NCBI GenBank assembly: GCA_027886175.1
Contig: JAJNNQ010000075.1
Coordinates: 7,915,001 to 7,979,000 of the forward strand
DNA length: 64,000 nt
Reading direction: 5' to 3'
From: Phylloscopus collybita
Lineage: Eukaryota > Chordata > Aves > Passeriformes > Phylloscopidae
Shown: positions 1 through 31,188 of the stretch, in pieces
How the letters are laid out: each line of letters starts with the position of its first letter
Numbering within the stretch: position 1 is the first letter of the stretch
Notes under the pieces: generated by a model
Told to the model about the DNA's origin: nothing
What the model saw: only the letters and a program-made list of their open reading frames with translations
Database searches by the model: none
Made by a program: the position numbers and the translations under genes

Positions 1-59
1 GCAACAGCTGCTTCTATGGTAGAATCTGATTTTTTTCCTTTTTCTCACTCAATATGCAG

Positions 60-193
60 AGGACATGAGTGCTCTAACCTTGTCTTCTCATACCTCAAAG
101 ACCTAGATCCGATTTTCTCAAGTTTCGTGAAATTGCAGGAGGACCCAAACAAGACCCTGGATTCGTCAGCAGAATATGTGTGGACAGTTAAAT
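60..193 (+). CDS. HHLA1: HHLA1 exon (first in window)
   Basis: The acceptor is CAATATGCAG before position 60 and the donor is AAAT|GTGAGC after 193. The exon is open for 44 codons, with peptide segments such as CSNLVFSYLKDLDPIFSSFV and a possible N-glycosylation site (NKT). It ends in phase 1, which fits both the next proline-rich exon and the exon at 1991. Upstream exons are outside the window. Confidence 0.7.
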
Positions 194-3100
194 GTGAGCA
201 AATATTGTCAGACCTAAATTTGTGTTCCCTTTGATTCACGTCTTGACAAGTGATCATGTATGCTTGCTGCGCAGTTAGCTGTGATTTAACTCCAAATAAA
301 GGGTAGCATAAAATTTCTCTGAATCAGCAGATGATGTCAATAATGCATTTGAAGAGCTGGAGGATAGAAAAACTCCTGCAAAAAGCCATTTTACCAGAAA
401 AAAATAAGTTTTCTAAAGAGGCAGAGAAGAAGAGAAAAACTGGTTGCTTTTTTCAAACCAAAAAAAACAAGATTATTTAAACTATTTCCTCTTCTTTTCT
501 ATGGTCATTTTTTCTGTATTATTCTCTATACCTTTATAAGACATTCAGTTACACTTCAGCATTTCATAAACTTTACATTTAGTACATTTAACTTTGCCAT
601 GGGGCTACAAAATAGAAAAGTGCTGATCTTCCCCATTTTAGAAGCTGAAAACAAGGCTTTGTACCTGCTCACTTGCAGTAGAAATCAATAGAAATTCTGA
701 CCTTGACTTCATACCTCTGTGTCATTGCAGCTGCATCTCTCTCCTACAAAATGCCTCCATTTTCTGTAGTCAGTCTGCTGTCTTTTATAAATTTTTTAAA
801 TTTCCTTAACCACATGCCAAGGTTTGTTATCCCTTATAGCCACAAGTATCAGTTCTCAAACTGCAGCATCTGCCCTCCAGTACCTGCCTGCTCACCCTCA
901 AACAGACAGGACCTTTCTATCTTTCTAGTGAAGCAGTTCAGGAAATTAGGCACAAATTATGTGAAGAAAAACACAAAACCCTGCAGGAACATTTCAGTTT
1001 CCTTTCTTTATTTTTTTTGTTCATGAAAACTCACACATTAAAATGTTCTCAGTTAAAATTTCAAACGTTGTTGGAGCTCCCTGTGTTTCCATATTTAAAA
1101 CAAAACGAGAAGCGGCCGCTCAGGTGCCAGAGAAGCACTCCAGGGGTAGAAGGGATTTTCTGGATGTGTTTTAGATATTATTCTCCGCCAGTGTGTTGCA
1201 GTTGCTGCTGCCATGGGGCACCAGCACCCCCAGTGTGCTGGTGCCCTCTCTGTCTCTCTTGCTTCTCCAGCTACCAGGAGGCCTCTTGCCCAGAAAGGGG
1301 GCGAAATCCCCACCACGAATTTCCCACCGTGGCCAAAGACAGCTGGAGCCAAAGGATCGTGGTTTCCATCACCCCATGTGGAGCCTCCCAGGCCCCAGGG
1401 CACGGCCAGACCCCCCCTGAGCCCTGGGGGGAGCTCAGCCCCATTGCCAGCCCTGCAGCCCAGCCCCAGTGAGTATGGCCAGGAGCCCTGGAACCTGCCC
1501 TACCCCACTGCTGTGGGGTTTGGCCACGTGTCTCCGAGGTGGAGGTTGGAGGGCCCTTCAGGGAGACCCACTCTGGGTCTCAACCAGTGAGTTGATTATT
1601 TCAGAAGTGCCAAAATCAGCTGTAGGTTCCATCCTGTGACTCCTTATCTTTAAGGGAAAAACTTGATCTTGTTTCCCACAACCACTTCTGCCACTTGGAT
1701 CTTCCCACATATTTTGCTCCAAATTTGGTGAGCAGACCTGTGAAAAAACAAAATGGAGATGTTTCTTTTGGTGTTCCCTAAATTTTTCTACTTGAAATCC
1801 TGCCCTTCCCTCGTCCACAGGCTTTTCAAGTTCTGGTCAGGTTCAGCTTTTGTTCTTCCTATTTCATCCTGGCATTTTTATAAGTCACTGGCAGTACTGG
1901 GTGAGGAGCTGTGTCTCATTTGTAGCAATTCCTCTCAGTAGACAGATAAATAATGAATAACAGGAAGTGTGTGTGTCTCTGTTCCCACAGCTGACATGTC
2001 CATGTTTTGGATGCAGACAGTGTCTCCACAAGAAACCAACAAACTGATGCAAACAGAGCCAGGTAAGACTGGTCTGGGTTAACAACAAAGTGTATCAGTT
2101 GGCACGTTTATGAAATAGAAGGTAATATATAGAAATAGATGACTGATAATATATTTATACATCACTGCCTATATAAGTGTTTATTAATGGAAAGTGAGTT
2201 CTGGGTTAGTTTTATATTCTTTTCTGCTGCTCCTTCAATCAACCTGCCTTTTTAAATATCAAAGCAAGTTCTGTTCTTTTCCCTCCCTTAGATTTGCCTT
2301 CCACAGTACTGTCTATGCCACCTTCCTACCGACCTGGTGTGACACTGAAACTTTACTCAGCTACCAGTAAGTAAATGCATCTCATGCAGCAGAAATAGCA
2401 GTATGTTTGTAAATAATGCAAGATAGAAACATTCCCATGCAGAAAAAATATAGATGGTTAATTTGTTTGTGACAGTTTTTGTATGTAAACCACCCAAAAT
2501 GTCCAAGGGACTGCTTCCCATTTGTTTGTGAATTGTACACAACTGCAAATTCAAAACATAGATCATATTGTGGTGATAGAATTAACATAGGTACTCTGTG
2601 TGGCAATTTTAGCATTGATTGGTTATTGGAGAATTCATTCTTAAAAGTCATTCCAAAAGGAAGTATCATGCTTTAAATCTCATTACAAATAAAATGCTGA
2701 AACCAGCTCATGCCACATCAAACCCCCAGAATTGTTCTGAATTTACAATACTGAAAATTGCTTCCTCAGCTAATAAAGGATCATCATCAACTAGATTTTC
2801 ACGAATGCTCAGTTCTCATCTGCTTGTGGTGACTGTCTAAGAGAAGCATAGATGCTGGGTAGTGCAAAGATAACATATCAGCCTAACCTGCAGGGGTCTT
2901 CAATATCCTTTAGGCTTGATATTTTAGATAAAACCAGAGGAGTCTAAGGAACTAAAATGCTGGGCAAATAACTTTGGTTGTCATGGTTATCTTTCTAGCT
3001 CTTATAATGCTATTTAATTCTGAATTCAGATTTAGTTTTCTCTCATCTTACTTCTGTTTAAAGAGCTCCAAATACCAGAGTCCTCCTCAGGTGTGCCACA

Positions 3101-6100
3101 CTATGGACCCTGGAGACCCTAGGATGTTTTGAAAAGGCTGGGAAACATGGATTTCAGTGAGATGGGTAAATTGGAGTCACCAAATGCTTCTCTGTGAGAA
3201 ACCACGGTGGCGGAGGCTGCCCGCCTGACTCTAACAATCATACATTTGGGGAAATAAATCCAACAATGGCATCCCAAAGTAAGAAAGGGCATCCACGTTG
3301 TTCTGAGGGATGACTCATTATTCCAATAATTCATTCCTTAAATCACAGAAGTGGGTGCCAACTAATAAATCACATAAATGTGCATGTTAGAGCATACAGG
3401 GAAGGATATTTTGAGTCTGAATCATTCACAGTAACCATAACATTGCTTTTCACTGGCAGCAAAATTTAATCTCAGTGTCACAGGGATGTGATGTTGAATT
3501 AATAAAAGAACTGTCTGTTTACTGCAAAAGTTGGTCACTTCACTGCCCCTGACAATAATGTGGCAATTTGAAACACATGGGAGGAAATCTCTGCACAGGA
3601 GCTGTGGTTCTTGCCTTTTCTGCTCTCTTGACTAATTCAATTTCATAAGAAAGAGAATTCTTAGAAAAGAAAGTTCTGAAGTATGTCCCTATTTTTAATT
3701 ATCTTTATGAAATTCTGTACTGAACACAAAAAAATACTTTTCACAGTAGAAATTTATTACAGAAGAGATATAAAGCATTACTATGAAGGGGTGAAAATTT
3801 AAATTTCAATGATATGATGAGAATATACTATACAATCAAAAAATTAAATAGAAAATTAATTGAAAAATAATTTCATCATTAAACAAATATAATATTATGC
3901 AAATACAGTGTTAATTTAAAGTGATTGTCAAAAATGAAAACCAAATCAATTTCCTTAGCTTTCAGCATCTTTGTTTGACTTCTCTTTCCCAAATAGATGA
4001 CTCCAAATTGAAATTGCCATCATTCAATTTGCAGCTAGATAAAACTGAATTTCTGCTGGCAAAACTCATGCCTTGAGTAAAGCACTTAACATCTGGTTGG
4101 CAGGATAGGAGCACTCACTTCTATGGAGGCTGAAATTCATAAGAGGGTGGCCTCCAGCAAGTTTTAATTATTCATCAACTTTATTATTTCTCATCAATTT
4201 TAACATTTACATTTACAGGGACAACGTATATTAAAACCTCATTGCCCCATGCTCTGATGTTTGGTTATTAACATGGAATGTGTTTATTTAGGCAAGGAAT
4301 CATTAATTTTAAATTTATTCCATGTAGGAAAATATCAAGGTGTGTCACATGCTATTCAGTGGACAAAGCCTAGTGACATTTATGTGAAATTGCTGGGATG
4401 AAGAGAAATGGGTCTCCCACTTGCCCATCTCTGGCTAATTACACCTGATATTTGTGTAGTGCCTTTGACACACAACTGGTTTTCAGAGCAGCCTGTGAGT
4501 TTGGGAGCTGTCTGTGCCTTGCTCCTCACATACCCCTGCTATCTTGGTAAAGCACTGCCAGGAGGGAAATAGTTTCATAGCAATCTCTTTCAGGCTGGCA
4601 GAGTCTTGATTTTCCTCCTGCCCAAGAATGCCATTTTATATTAAATTTCTTGTCAGCACTAGATGACTCTAGCTTATTTCAACAGAACTTCATTAGTCCA
4701 AATTTAACCTTCATAACCTCTGCTATCACATAACATAGCATTTGCCCAGAGCTATAAAGTGTGTGAGACATGTGAACCTGGAAATGCAATTACACTGTCT
4801 AAGGGGATTATACTCAGCAGGTAAGGCAGTTTATCCACACATGGCCAAAGTCTGCTGCTAGTTACACACATGGAAAAAATACTTGACAACCACAGCACAG
4901 CTGCCCTCGCCTTTCCTTCCTTCCTTCCTTCCTTCCTTCCTTCCTTCCTTCCTTCCTTCCTTCCTTCCTTCCTTCCTTCCTTCCTTCCTTCCTTCCTTCC
5001 TTCCTTCCTTCCTTCCTTCCTTCCTTCCTTCCTTCCCAGAGCCCCAGGATGGCATTTGCAGGGATATCCCTTATTTGCTGGAGTAGGGAAGACACTGCTT
5101 TGGAGACCATAGTCCAGATAAGGTAGAGCAAGAAATTTAGTGGGACAAGTACTTGGACTAGTTCCCAACTAGAGTTGTGTTTTGTCCCCAGGGTGCCCAC
5201 AGGCCATGCTCAGAGAGCCCCGTGTGACCTCCCCTCCTGTCACTCTCATCGTGCAGAAGATCAACCCCTGCGTGATGGAGCTCTGCAGGTTCTTTCAGCT
5301 CTGCCTCTGTGTCGGTCAGAGAAGGTATTCCAGAAAGGAAGCCATGAGGTAAAACCTGGCACTAGTTTTTCTTTCCTCTGTCTCCTTAACATACTCCTTC
5401 AGGTGTTTGTTTGCATTTTTTTTTTTCCCAAATGACAATTTCTAACCACTGATGGTTGTTTTGGAGGGTCTGTGGCCACCAGCTGAGACCCAAATGTGTC
5501 CCAGTGCACCAATCAGTACCTGACCTGGCTGCAGTATTCCAGCTAAGTGGAAAAAGCCCAGCTGCATTTTCCCAAACATATAATCCATATTTAGCAATAG
5601 CAGTGTGATATACTTTGCTTAACATAGAATCATAGATTGGTTTGAGAGGAAGGGATCTGAAGACTGTTTAGTTCCAACTCTGCTGCCGTGGGCAGGAACA
5701 CCTTCCACTGGAACACGTTGCTCCAAGCCCCATCCAACCTGACCTGGAACACTCCAGGCATGAGGCATCCACAGCTTCTCTGAGCAACCTGTCCCACAGT
5801 CTCACCATCCTCACAGTAAAGGATTTCTGCGTAATATTCAATGTAAACCTGCCCTCTTTCAGCCTGAAGCCATTCCTCCTCATCTTATCACTACTTGCCC
5901 TTGTCCAAAGTCCCTCTCCTTATGAAAGATAACAAGCCTCTTGTCTTTAACTGCATCTCCTATCTGTAACTGCTTCTTCAGGTACTGTGTTGAATACTAT
6001 TCCTGGTTTGTGAAAAATGCAAGTTATGTCTGTGAAAGAGTAAAAAGAGTTGCTTACTCTCACAGTAAGTACATTTTCACTTTATATCTCTAAAACCTTA

Positions 6101-6325
6101 TTATGAAGACATAACAAAGACTTTTGTAAATTCCACAGAATATTTGCTGTCTTTCATCAGATAGCTGTTTTATCTCATAATGATTTTTAAGGGGATAAAA
6201 AAGTATTATTTTACCTTCATGTATGTTTTAATACTTCCTTGTAAAACCCCTTCTAACTAATATTTTCTTGTGTTCTTCCAGCATTAAAGCAAAAATGCCT
6301 TAAAAACATCTGTACATCAGTTTAG
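60..6325 (+). CDS. HHLA1: HHLA1, 3' part (seven exons, partial gene)
   Basis: Spliced model: 60-193, 1271-1468, 1991-2062, 2292-2366, 5192-5348, 5982-6064, 6282-6325. Every junction has an AG acceptor and a GT donor, and the reading frame stays open through all joins (phases 1,1,1,1,2,1). The product ends with a proline-rich stretch followed by a cysteine-rich C-terminus with motifs such as INPCVMELCRFFQLCLC and YCVEYYSWFVKNASYVCERV. I call it HHLA1 from that C-terminus and from its position directly upstream of OC90 on the same strand, the order known in human. HHLA1 has no established biochemical role. The 5' exons and promoter lie before position 1. The gene assignment rests partly on synteny; the exon structure itself is well supported. 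Confidence 0.8.
194..1270 (+). other. HHLA1 intron, AT-rich
   Basis: The intron between the first two in-window HHLA1 exons is AT-rich. I see no recognisable repeat. A possible 38-nt exon at about 731 was considered, but its length breaks the frame. Confidence 0.5.
1271..1468 (+). CDS. HHLA1: HHLA1 proline-rich exon
   Basis: A strong pyrimidine tract and acceptor (CTTCTCCAG) precede 1271, and donor CCCCA|GTGAGT follows 1468. The exon is 198 nt, an exact multiple of three, in phase 1 at both ends, and is open in the frame demanded by its neighbours. It is far more GC-rich than the flanking introns. It encodes a Pro/Gly/Ser-rich low-complexity segment (for example PRPQGTARPPLSPGGSSAPL). It could be skipped without a frameshift. 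Confidence 0.7.
1991..2062 (+). CDS. HHLA1: HHLA1 exon
   Basis: This is a 72-nt symmetric phase-1 exon with acceptor TTCCCACAG and donor CCAG|GTAAGA. It encodes a Met/Thr-rich stretch (DMSMFWMQTVSPQETNKLM). Frame continuity with the exons on both sides supports it. Confidence 0.7.
2292..2366 (+). CDS. HHLA1: HHLA1 exon
   Basis: This is a 75-nt symmetric phase-1 exon with acceptor CTCCCTTAG and donor TACCA|GTAAGT. It encodes DLPSTVLSMPPSYRPGVTL and following residues. It reads in frame into the cysteine-rich exon at 5192. Confidence 0.7.
2367..5191 (+). other. HHLA1 long intron
   Basis: AT-rich intron containing the CCTT microsatellite near its 3' end. A 27-nt candidate microexon at 3064-3090 (acceptor CTGTTTAAAG, donor CTCAG|GTGTGC) is open in the right phase (KLQIPESSS), but is too short to trust without RNA data. 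Nothing else is recognisable. Confidence 0.45.
4911..5036. repeat. (CCTT)n microsatellite
   Basis: About 31 near-perfect copies of the tetranucleotide CCTT/AAGG, roughly 125 bp. It lies in the last HHLA1 intron before the exon at 5192. On the sense strand it is an almost pure pyrimidine tract. Confidence 0.97.
5192..5348 (+). CDS. HHLA1: HHLA1 cysteine-rich exon
   Basis: The acceptor is TTTGTCCCCAG and the donor is ATGAG|GTAAAA. The exon carries the most recognisable part of the protein, a Cys-rich segment INPCVMELCRFFQLCLCVGQ. It enters in phase 1 and leaves in phase 2. A long CCTT microsatellite lies about 155 bp upstream in the preceding intron. Confidence 0.8.
5624..5935 (-). mobile_element. 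CR1 LINE fragment (3' end)
   Basis: The plus strand begins with AGAATCATAGATTGGTTTGAG, the reverse complement of the avian CR1 3' terminus. It continues with the usual reverse-complement CR1 landmarks (GGCATCCACAGCTTCTCTGAG, AGCCATTCCTCCTCATCTTA). It sits in the HHLA1 intron 5349-5981, antisense to the gene. Confidence 0.9.
5982..6064 (+). CDS. HHLA1: HHLA1 exon
   Basis: The acceptor is TGCTTCTTCAG and the donor is CTCACA|GTAAGT. It encodes YCVEYYSWFVKNASYVCERV and continues the cysteine-rich C-terminal region, with an N-glycosylation sequon (NAS). The entry phase matches the exon at 5192. Confidence 0.8.
6282..6325 (+). CDS. HHLA1: HHLA1 terminal exon with stop codon
   Basis: The acceptor is GTTCTTCCAG. 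It encodes TLKQKCLKNICTSV followed by TAG at 6323-6325. An AATAAA at 6545-6550 would give a 3' UTR of about 240 nt. Confidence 0.75.
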
Positions 6326-6544
6326 AGCACTGAGAAATTTTACCGCAAGTTGGAAGATTGGTGGCAGTTTCAGTTTTCTTTTTGATTTCTCAGTGTGAAA
6401 ATAAGAAAGCAACATGTTATTTTCAAATATTTGAAATCAGACAAGCTATTAAGCAGATGTTAACTTAGAAATGTCTTCTCCTCCAAGGCATTGTAAAAAT
6501 AATGTGTAAAAAACAGAGGTATTTTATACAAGTGATGTAACTGC

Positions 6545-6550
6545 AATAAA
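6545..6550 (+). terminator. HHLA1 candidate poly(A) signal
   Basis: A canonical AATAAA lies 220 nt after the HHLA1 stop codon, the first on this strand in a suitable place. Use is inferred; transcript ends would settle it. Confidence 0.55.
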
Positions 6551-6857
6551 AGCATTGCAAGGCTTTTAAAAATCTTATTTTATAAAGGATATTTACATGG
6601 TTGGCTAGTGAGTGCAAATAGTTTCTATTTATTTTATTGACATTTGAGACATAGTAATCAAAAATAACAAATGCAAAGTAATTTAAAAGCAACCTGAAAT
6701 ACTGAAGGCAAGAAGAACTCTCTGATGTTAAACACATGCAGGTTATGTTCTAAATCAAAAATTTCTATGACTTTAGCAATGCCTGTTGTGCAGTGTCAAC
6801 CCAGGAAGTGACAGGACCTCTTGTATTTTGAGATATATTTGTGTGAGCTTACCAGGA

Positions 6858-6970
6858 TTCATAGAAACATGGGATTATAGAATGGTCTGGGTTGGAAGGG
6901 ACCTTAAAGATTATCTACTTCCAACCCCACTAGAGCAGTTTTCTCAGGGCCCCTTCCAACCTGGTCTTCA
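6858..6970 (-). mobile_element. CR1 LINE 3' end fragment
   Basis: Contains ATAGAATGGTCTGGGTTGGA and the following GGGACCTTAAAGATTATCTA, the reverse complement of the CR1 3' end. It is short and truncated. Confidence 0.85.
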
Positions 6971-7429
6971 TGTCCTTTATATGCAAGTCTGGTGAACTAA
7001 AAATCAGTTCTGAAAAAAATGAAAGAATAACCAAATCAATTGCATGATACCATATTTTTCTCTGCTGCAGCAGCATTATGCTACTGTCTACCCATGGTGT
7101 GTCACCAAATTAATATTTTTTTTAAATAAGAAGTTTATTTGCAGTATAGCTGCTTCACATTGATGCTTCACTGAAGAAAGATGTGTTCAAAGGCAAAGCC
7201 AAGGGGAAGAGTGACAATATGAGCAATGCTGACCCCAGGGAGAGGTGGGATGCAGTAGTTCTCTTCCAAAATACATTTCACTGTTGTGCTCAGAAGCATG
7301 AGAGAAGAACTTCTGTCGTGTCAAAGAGCAGGATAGTTTGGAGAAGTACCAATTACAGCAGATATTAAAGTTAGGCCAATGGAATAAACAGAAATGTAAA
7401 TACAGTGAGTTTATGCTGGGAATAGGACA

Positions 7430-7500
7430 GGCTGCTATCCAGAAGGACCTCAGCAGGCTGAAGAAATGGGCCAACAGGAACTTCATGAAGTTCAAGAAAT
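7430..7500 (+). mobile_element. CR1-like fragment in inverted orientation
   Basis: CTATCCAGAAGGACCTCAGC and the following AACAGGAACTTCATGAAGTT are, allowing mismatches, the reverse complement of 8085-8125. It is a small plus-strand piece facing a larger minus-strand CR1 copy. Confidence 0.65.
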
Positions 7501-7659
7501 GCTGTTACATGGCCATGGTACTGCCATGCCATGGGAGATCTGGCCCTGTTACAGCAGCTCTCAGTCTGTGCCCATTGTCTCTTGTCATGTCACTGGGCAC
7601 CACTGGACAGAGACTGGTTCTGTCCCCTTTTGCACCCTCCCCTCAGGTGTTTTCTGGGT

Positions 7660-8455
7660 TGATGAGATCCCCCCAAGATTCCTCTAATGAAGAGTCCCAG
7701 CTCTCTTGTCCCCTCCCCATGAGAGATGTTCCATCCCTTCATCAGCTCTCTGCTCATTTTCTGAACTCTCTCAAGTTTTTCCATGCCTGTCCTTTGCTTA
7801 TGAACCCAGAACTGGACACAACCCTGCAGGTGTAGCCTCAGCAGTGCAGAGTAGAGGGGCAGGACCTCCTCCTTCAGCCTGCAGGCAGCACTTTGCCCAG
7901 TGCAGCCAAGGACATCCTGAGCCTTCTCTGCTGCAAGGGCACACCTCTTACTCCTGTTCCACCCAGTGTCCAGCAGGACCCCAAGGCCTTTTCTAGGGAG
8001 CTGCTTCCCAGCTGGGTGGCCCCCAGCACAGTCTGGTGTATGAGGCTGCACATCTCCAGGTGCAGGGCTTGGCACTTCTTGTTGAACTTCATGGAGTTCC
8101 TGTTGAGGTCCTTCTGGATTGCCACGTGACCCTTTGAAATGCCAATCACTCATCCCAGTTCAGTTTCCCCTGCCAGCCCTTGGAGATCCATTCTGCCCCC
8201 ACCATCCAGGTCATTAATGGAGACGCTAAAGCAGGGCTGGACCAGCACTGACTGCTGGAATGCACCACCAGTCACTGGCTTCCAAAGAGACTTTGTGCCA
8301 CTGGCCACTGTCCTTGGGGCCTCACCAGTCCATTTTTAACCCACCTCCACAGGCACATCCAGACCAGGTATCAACAGCTGCTCCAAGAGGATCTTAGAGG
8401 TGACCATGTCTAAGGCCTTCCTGAAAATCTTGTAGGTCACAGAGTCAAAAGGCCT
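7660..8455 (-). mobile_element. CR1 LINE fragment (ORF2 region)
   Basis: Typical reverse-complement CR1 text runs through this stretch: CAGAGTAGAGGGGCAGGACC, CTTGTTGAACTTCATGGAGT, CCATCCAGGTCATTAATGGA and GGCCTTCCTGAAAATCTTGT. The reading frame is broken many times, so it is a dead copy. Confidence 0.85.
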
Positions 8456-9048
8456 TTTGCTCATGGAAGTATTTTTACAATTCCCAATTGTCAGACTTCT
8501 CACTTCTTCATGCTACAATTCAGTGGACAGTTTGTCTCTTTTGATAGACCCTTTGAAGGGTAGCTGTGTCTGGCCCTGGCAGAAAGCACACCTTCCTGAT
8601 GAAAAGCAGCCTTCCCAACCTTCTCCTGGATTTCACTCAGCCTTGGATCAGAGCCACTGTGGACAGATTAAAGAAGACTTCCCAGCCCTGAGGAATGCCA
8701 GTGTTTAAAGCTGTGTAAACTCTCACTCATCTTTCATCACTGAACACTACCTCTTGCTAAGCTATTAAAGCCATATTCACATGCCCAAGAGATTTTGTGA
8801 GTGATTAATAACAATGGGATGACTGTTATTTAATTACAGCCAAGAGTATTAGGGAAAGTTATTAAATGGTGAAGGCACCTGCAGAACAGACTCTTTGGTA
8901 TAGATCCTTTACATGGCTGGAGCCATATTACCAGATACACTCTGGGCATAATGACTCTAAGGAATCTCATGGAAGAATTAATTAATAAATGTTGAAGTGG
9001 GTTTGATAAATGAAGTGATCACATGGATGAGGTCTATATCCAAGGGAG

Positions 9049-9056
9049 TATAAATA
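9049..9056 (+). promoter_or_regulatory. OC90 TATA box
   Basis: TATAAATA lies about 30 bp before the likely start of a short exon that ends at 9124 with a perfect donor (CAAG|GTAAGT). The spacing and the downstream splicing model make this the probable core promoter of OC90. The start site itself is inferred. Confidence 0.6.
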
Positions 9057-9079
9057 ACTTAGTGCTGGCTTTGCTGATA

Positions 9080-9124
9080 TTCATTTGTCTTCCATCCAGC
9101 TGCTTTGGGATAATATCCCTCAAG
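9080..9124 (+). other. OC90: OC90 non-coding first exon (5' UTR)
   Basis: The sequence between the TATA box and the GTAAGT donor at 9125 has no ATG that reads on usefully. It is taken as the untranslated first exon; its left edge is approximate. Confidence 0.5.
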
Positions 9125-10117
9125 GTAAGTCTTTCTGGATGTTCTCTACAGTAAGGGAAGCAGGAAGAAAACAAAGTAGAATAAGCTATTTTTCACTTAG
9201 GAGTCATAGACAAAAAAATATAGGCAAGAGAGGTGGGAAAATAGACTATAAATATTTAGAGCTCTTAGATTTATAATCGTACTTCCTGATGAACTATTAA
9301 AAGATTTTCTAATAGAAATTAATTCCATATTTGAGCTCAGAAAAGCAGATAATAATCAGTAGGTACATATTTGAAAGCTGATATATTTATATGTTTGTTT
9401 ACTTGCCTGTAAAAAGCTCTATGCCTGACTAGCTTGGAAAACTGTTCTAAATTTAAAGTAATTTGTGACTGTAGTTAAAAACCAATCTATCATCTTCCAT
9501 TTAACCAATACTAGTGCAACACATTTAGAAGAATTATTTTACACACATTTATTGAAGATCTCTAAATAACATCATATTTCTCATTAGGAAAATTGATGAT
9601 ATATTAGACCAGTCTCAACACAGATTACAATAAATGTTGAACTACAAATTTTTGTGATATGAAACAAATATAATGGATTGCAGATAAACTGGATTCAATA
9701 GATGTAATATCAGAATAGTTCTTCATTTACACAGTGTTTCACAATATCTTCATTTAAACATAAGAATTATTTGAACATTTTATGAGATGAAGGAAGATGT
9801 GAAAACTGCTTGCAAAACAAAAGAAACTGCAAGCGCACCATTTTATTCCTACGTGGAAGTTTCATAGATTCTGTTGACTCAAAGCAATACCAAAATAAAT
9901 ATTGCTAGTCAGACTTTTAGAGAACATTGGTAAAATAAGGATTTATAAGGCTTATCATTCCTGTAATATGTGCATTTATTATGATAAGGGTAAAAACTGA
10001 ATTTTATCAAGTAGAAATATATCCATGCTATAAAAGAATGATTTCCCAAGATGGTGTCTTCCCACCCCCAGATTGAAGAGATAATATTCTGTCTAATATT
10101 TTACTTAAATTTACCAG

Positions 10118-30159
<20,042 letters not shown>

Positions 30160-31139
30160 GCACCCACCTCCATGGGCTTGGGAAGGGGCACGACAGCAGC
30201 CAGCCACTGAGTACCTGCTCCCTTATCCTCTACATGCTGCCTCACACTCTCCAGCACACAGATGATGTAATCATAGACTAAGATTAGGTGTTAGGCTGTA
30301 TTAACTCCTTACTGTAGCAAGGTCAGCACTATGGACCATCTAGCTAGGTCAGATATTACCTTAAGTAATTATTTGACAGTGTTCTATATAATTTCACTTG
30401 ACTTTTTATGTAAAAACTGTTATGATCAGACTGACTTTTGTTAACTGTGCACTTGGTTCAGACTGGATCTTGCTGATGGCGGCCAAGTATTCCAGGTTTT
30501 TAATTAAACCAACCTGCAAGTACTGCAACTCCTACTGCAGACATTCTTCCTTTACTCAGCTTAGCAGGAAACACCCAGAAGCAAAGCTAAAGTAATTACA
30601 TGAAAATTAGTTCCCTTTTTCATTCCTGTCTATAGCTGTGTGCGACTCCCTTCTGAAGGCAACAGAGGATCCAAAATGCTGGACAGGCCCTCCTCTGAGT
30701 GAAGCCTCTTCCCTCCCTGGGGCTCAGGTCAGGACACAAGCAGGGAACTTCCCAGCCTGGTACAGTCCTTGGACTGTTACTTGTTACTGCTCTTCCGTGT
30801 TGGGGATGATGAAGTCACAACGTGCAGTCCAAGGATGATCAAGAGATTTGAGCGCCTTGGAATGGCTGATCAGGAAATGTGGAGCACAGGTCATTTTTCC
30901 CCCTGTCCTTGCAGGGACAGACCCAGTTTATCAATGTCTGACTCCGTGGCTGGGGTTACAGCCAGAATTTGGGTTTTTTTTGGCAATGGGATCATCAACA
31001 CAACACCAGACCTATTTGTGTCAGACGGGATTCAGATCTGCCACACGGGCAAGAGCGTTTTTGCTCATGAGCTATCAGGGCTGACTGACAGGCTTTAAAA
31101 CAGACTTAAAGGGAGAGAGGTATAATATCAGACCATGAC

Positions 31140-31188
31140 AAACCTCTAAAGATCCCTTCCAACCCAACACATTCTATGATTCTGTAAC
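31140..31188 (+). mobile_element. CR1 LINE 3' terminus
   Basis: AAAGATCCCTTCCAACCCAA followed by CACATTCTATGATTCTGT is the classic avian CR1 3' end on the plus strand. Only the tip is clearly recognisable. Confidence 0.88.

Larger units (their letters stand above)
6551..9048. other. HHLA1-OC90 intergenic region
   Basis: About 2.5 kb separates the HHLA1 poly(A) signal from the OC90 TATA box. Much of it is CR1 sequence on both strands. I see no retroviral LTR here, in contrast to the human locus, where a HERV-H LTR is associated with these two genes. Confidence 0.6.

Noticed and set aside
731..768. Possible HHLA1 exon after CATTGCAG.
   Set aside because: The 38-nt length is not compatible with the phases of the flanking exons.
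4752..5200. Open frames of up to 138 codons encoding KEGR or PSFL repeats.
   Set aside because: They are only the translation of the CCTT microsatellite on either strand.
7590..8153. Minus-strand open frame of 187 codons.
   Set aside because: It falls within a decayed CR1 copy and does not preserve the CR1 reverse transcriptase frame; no host gene is indicated.
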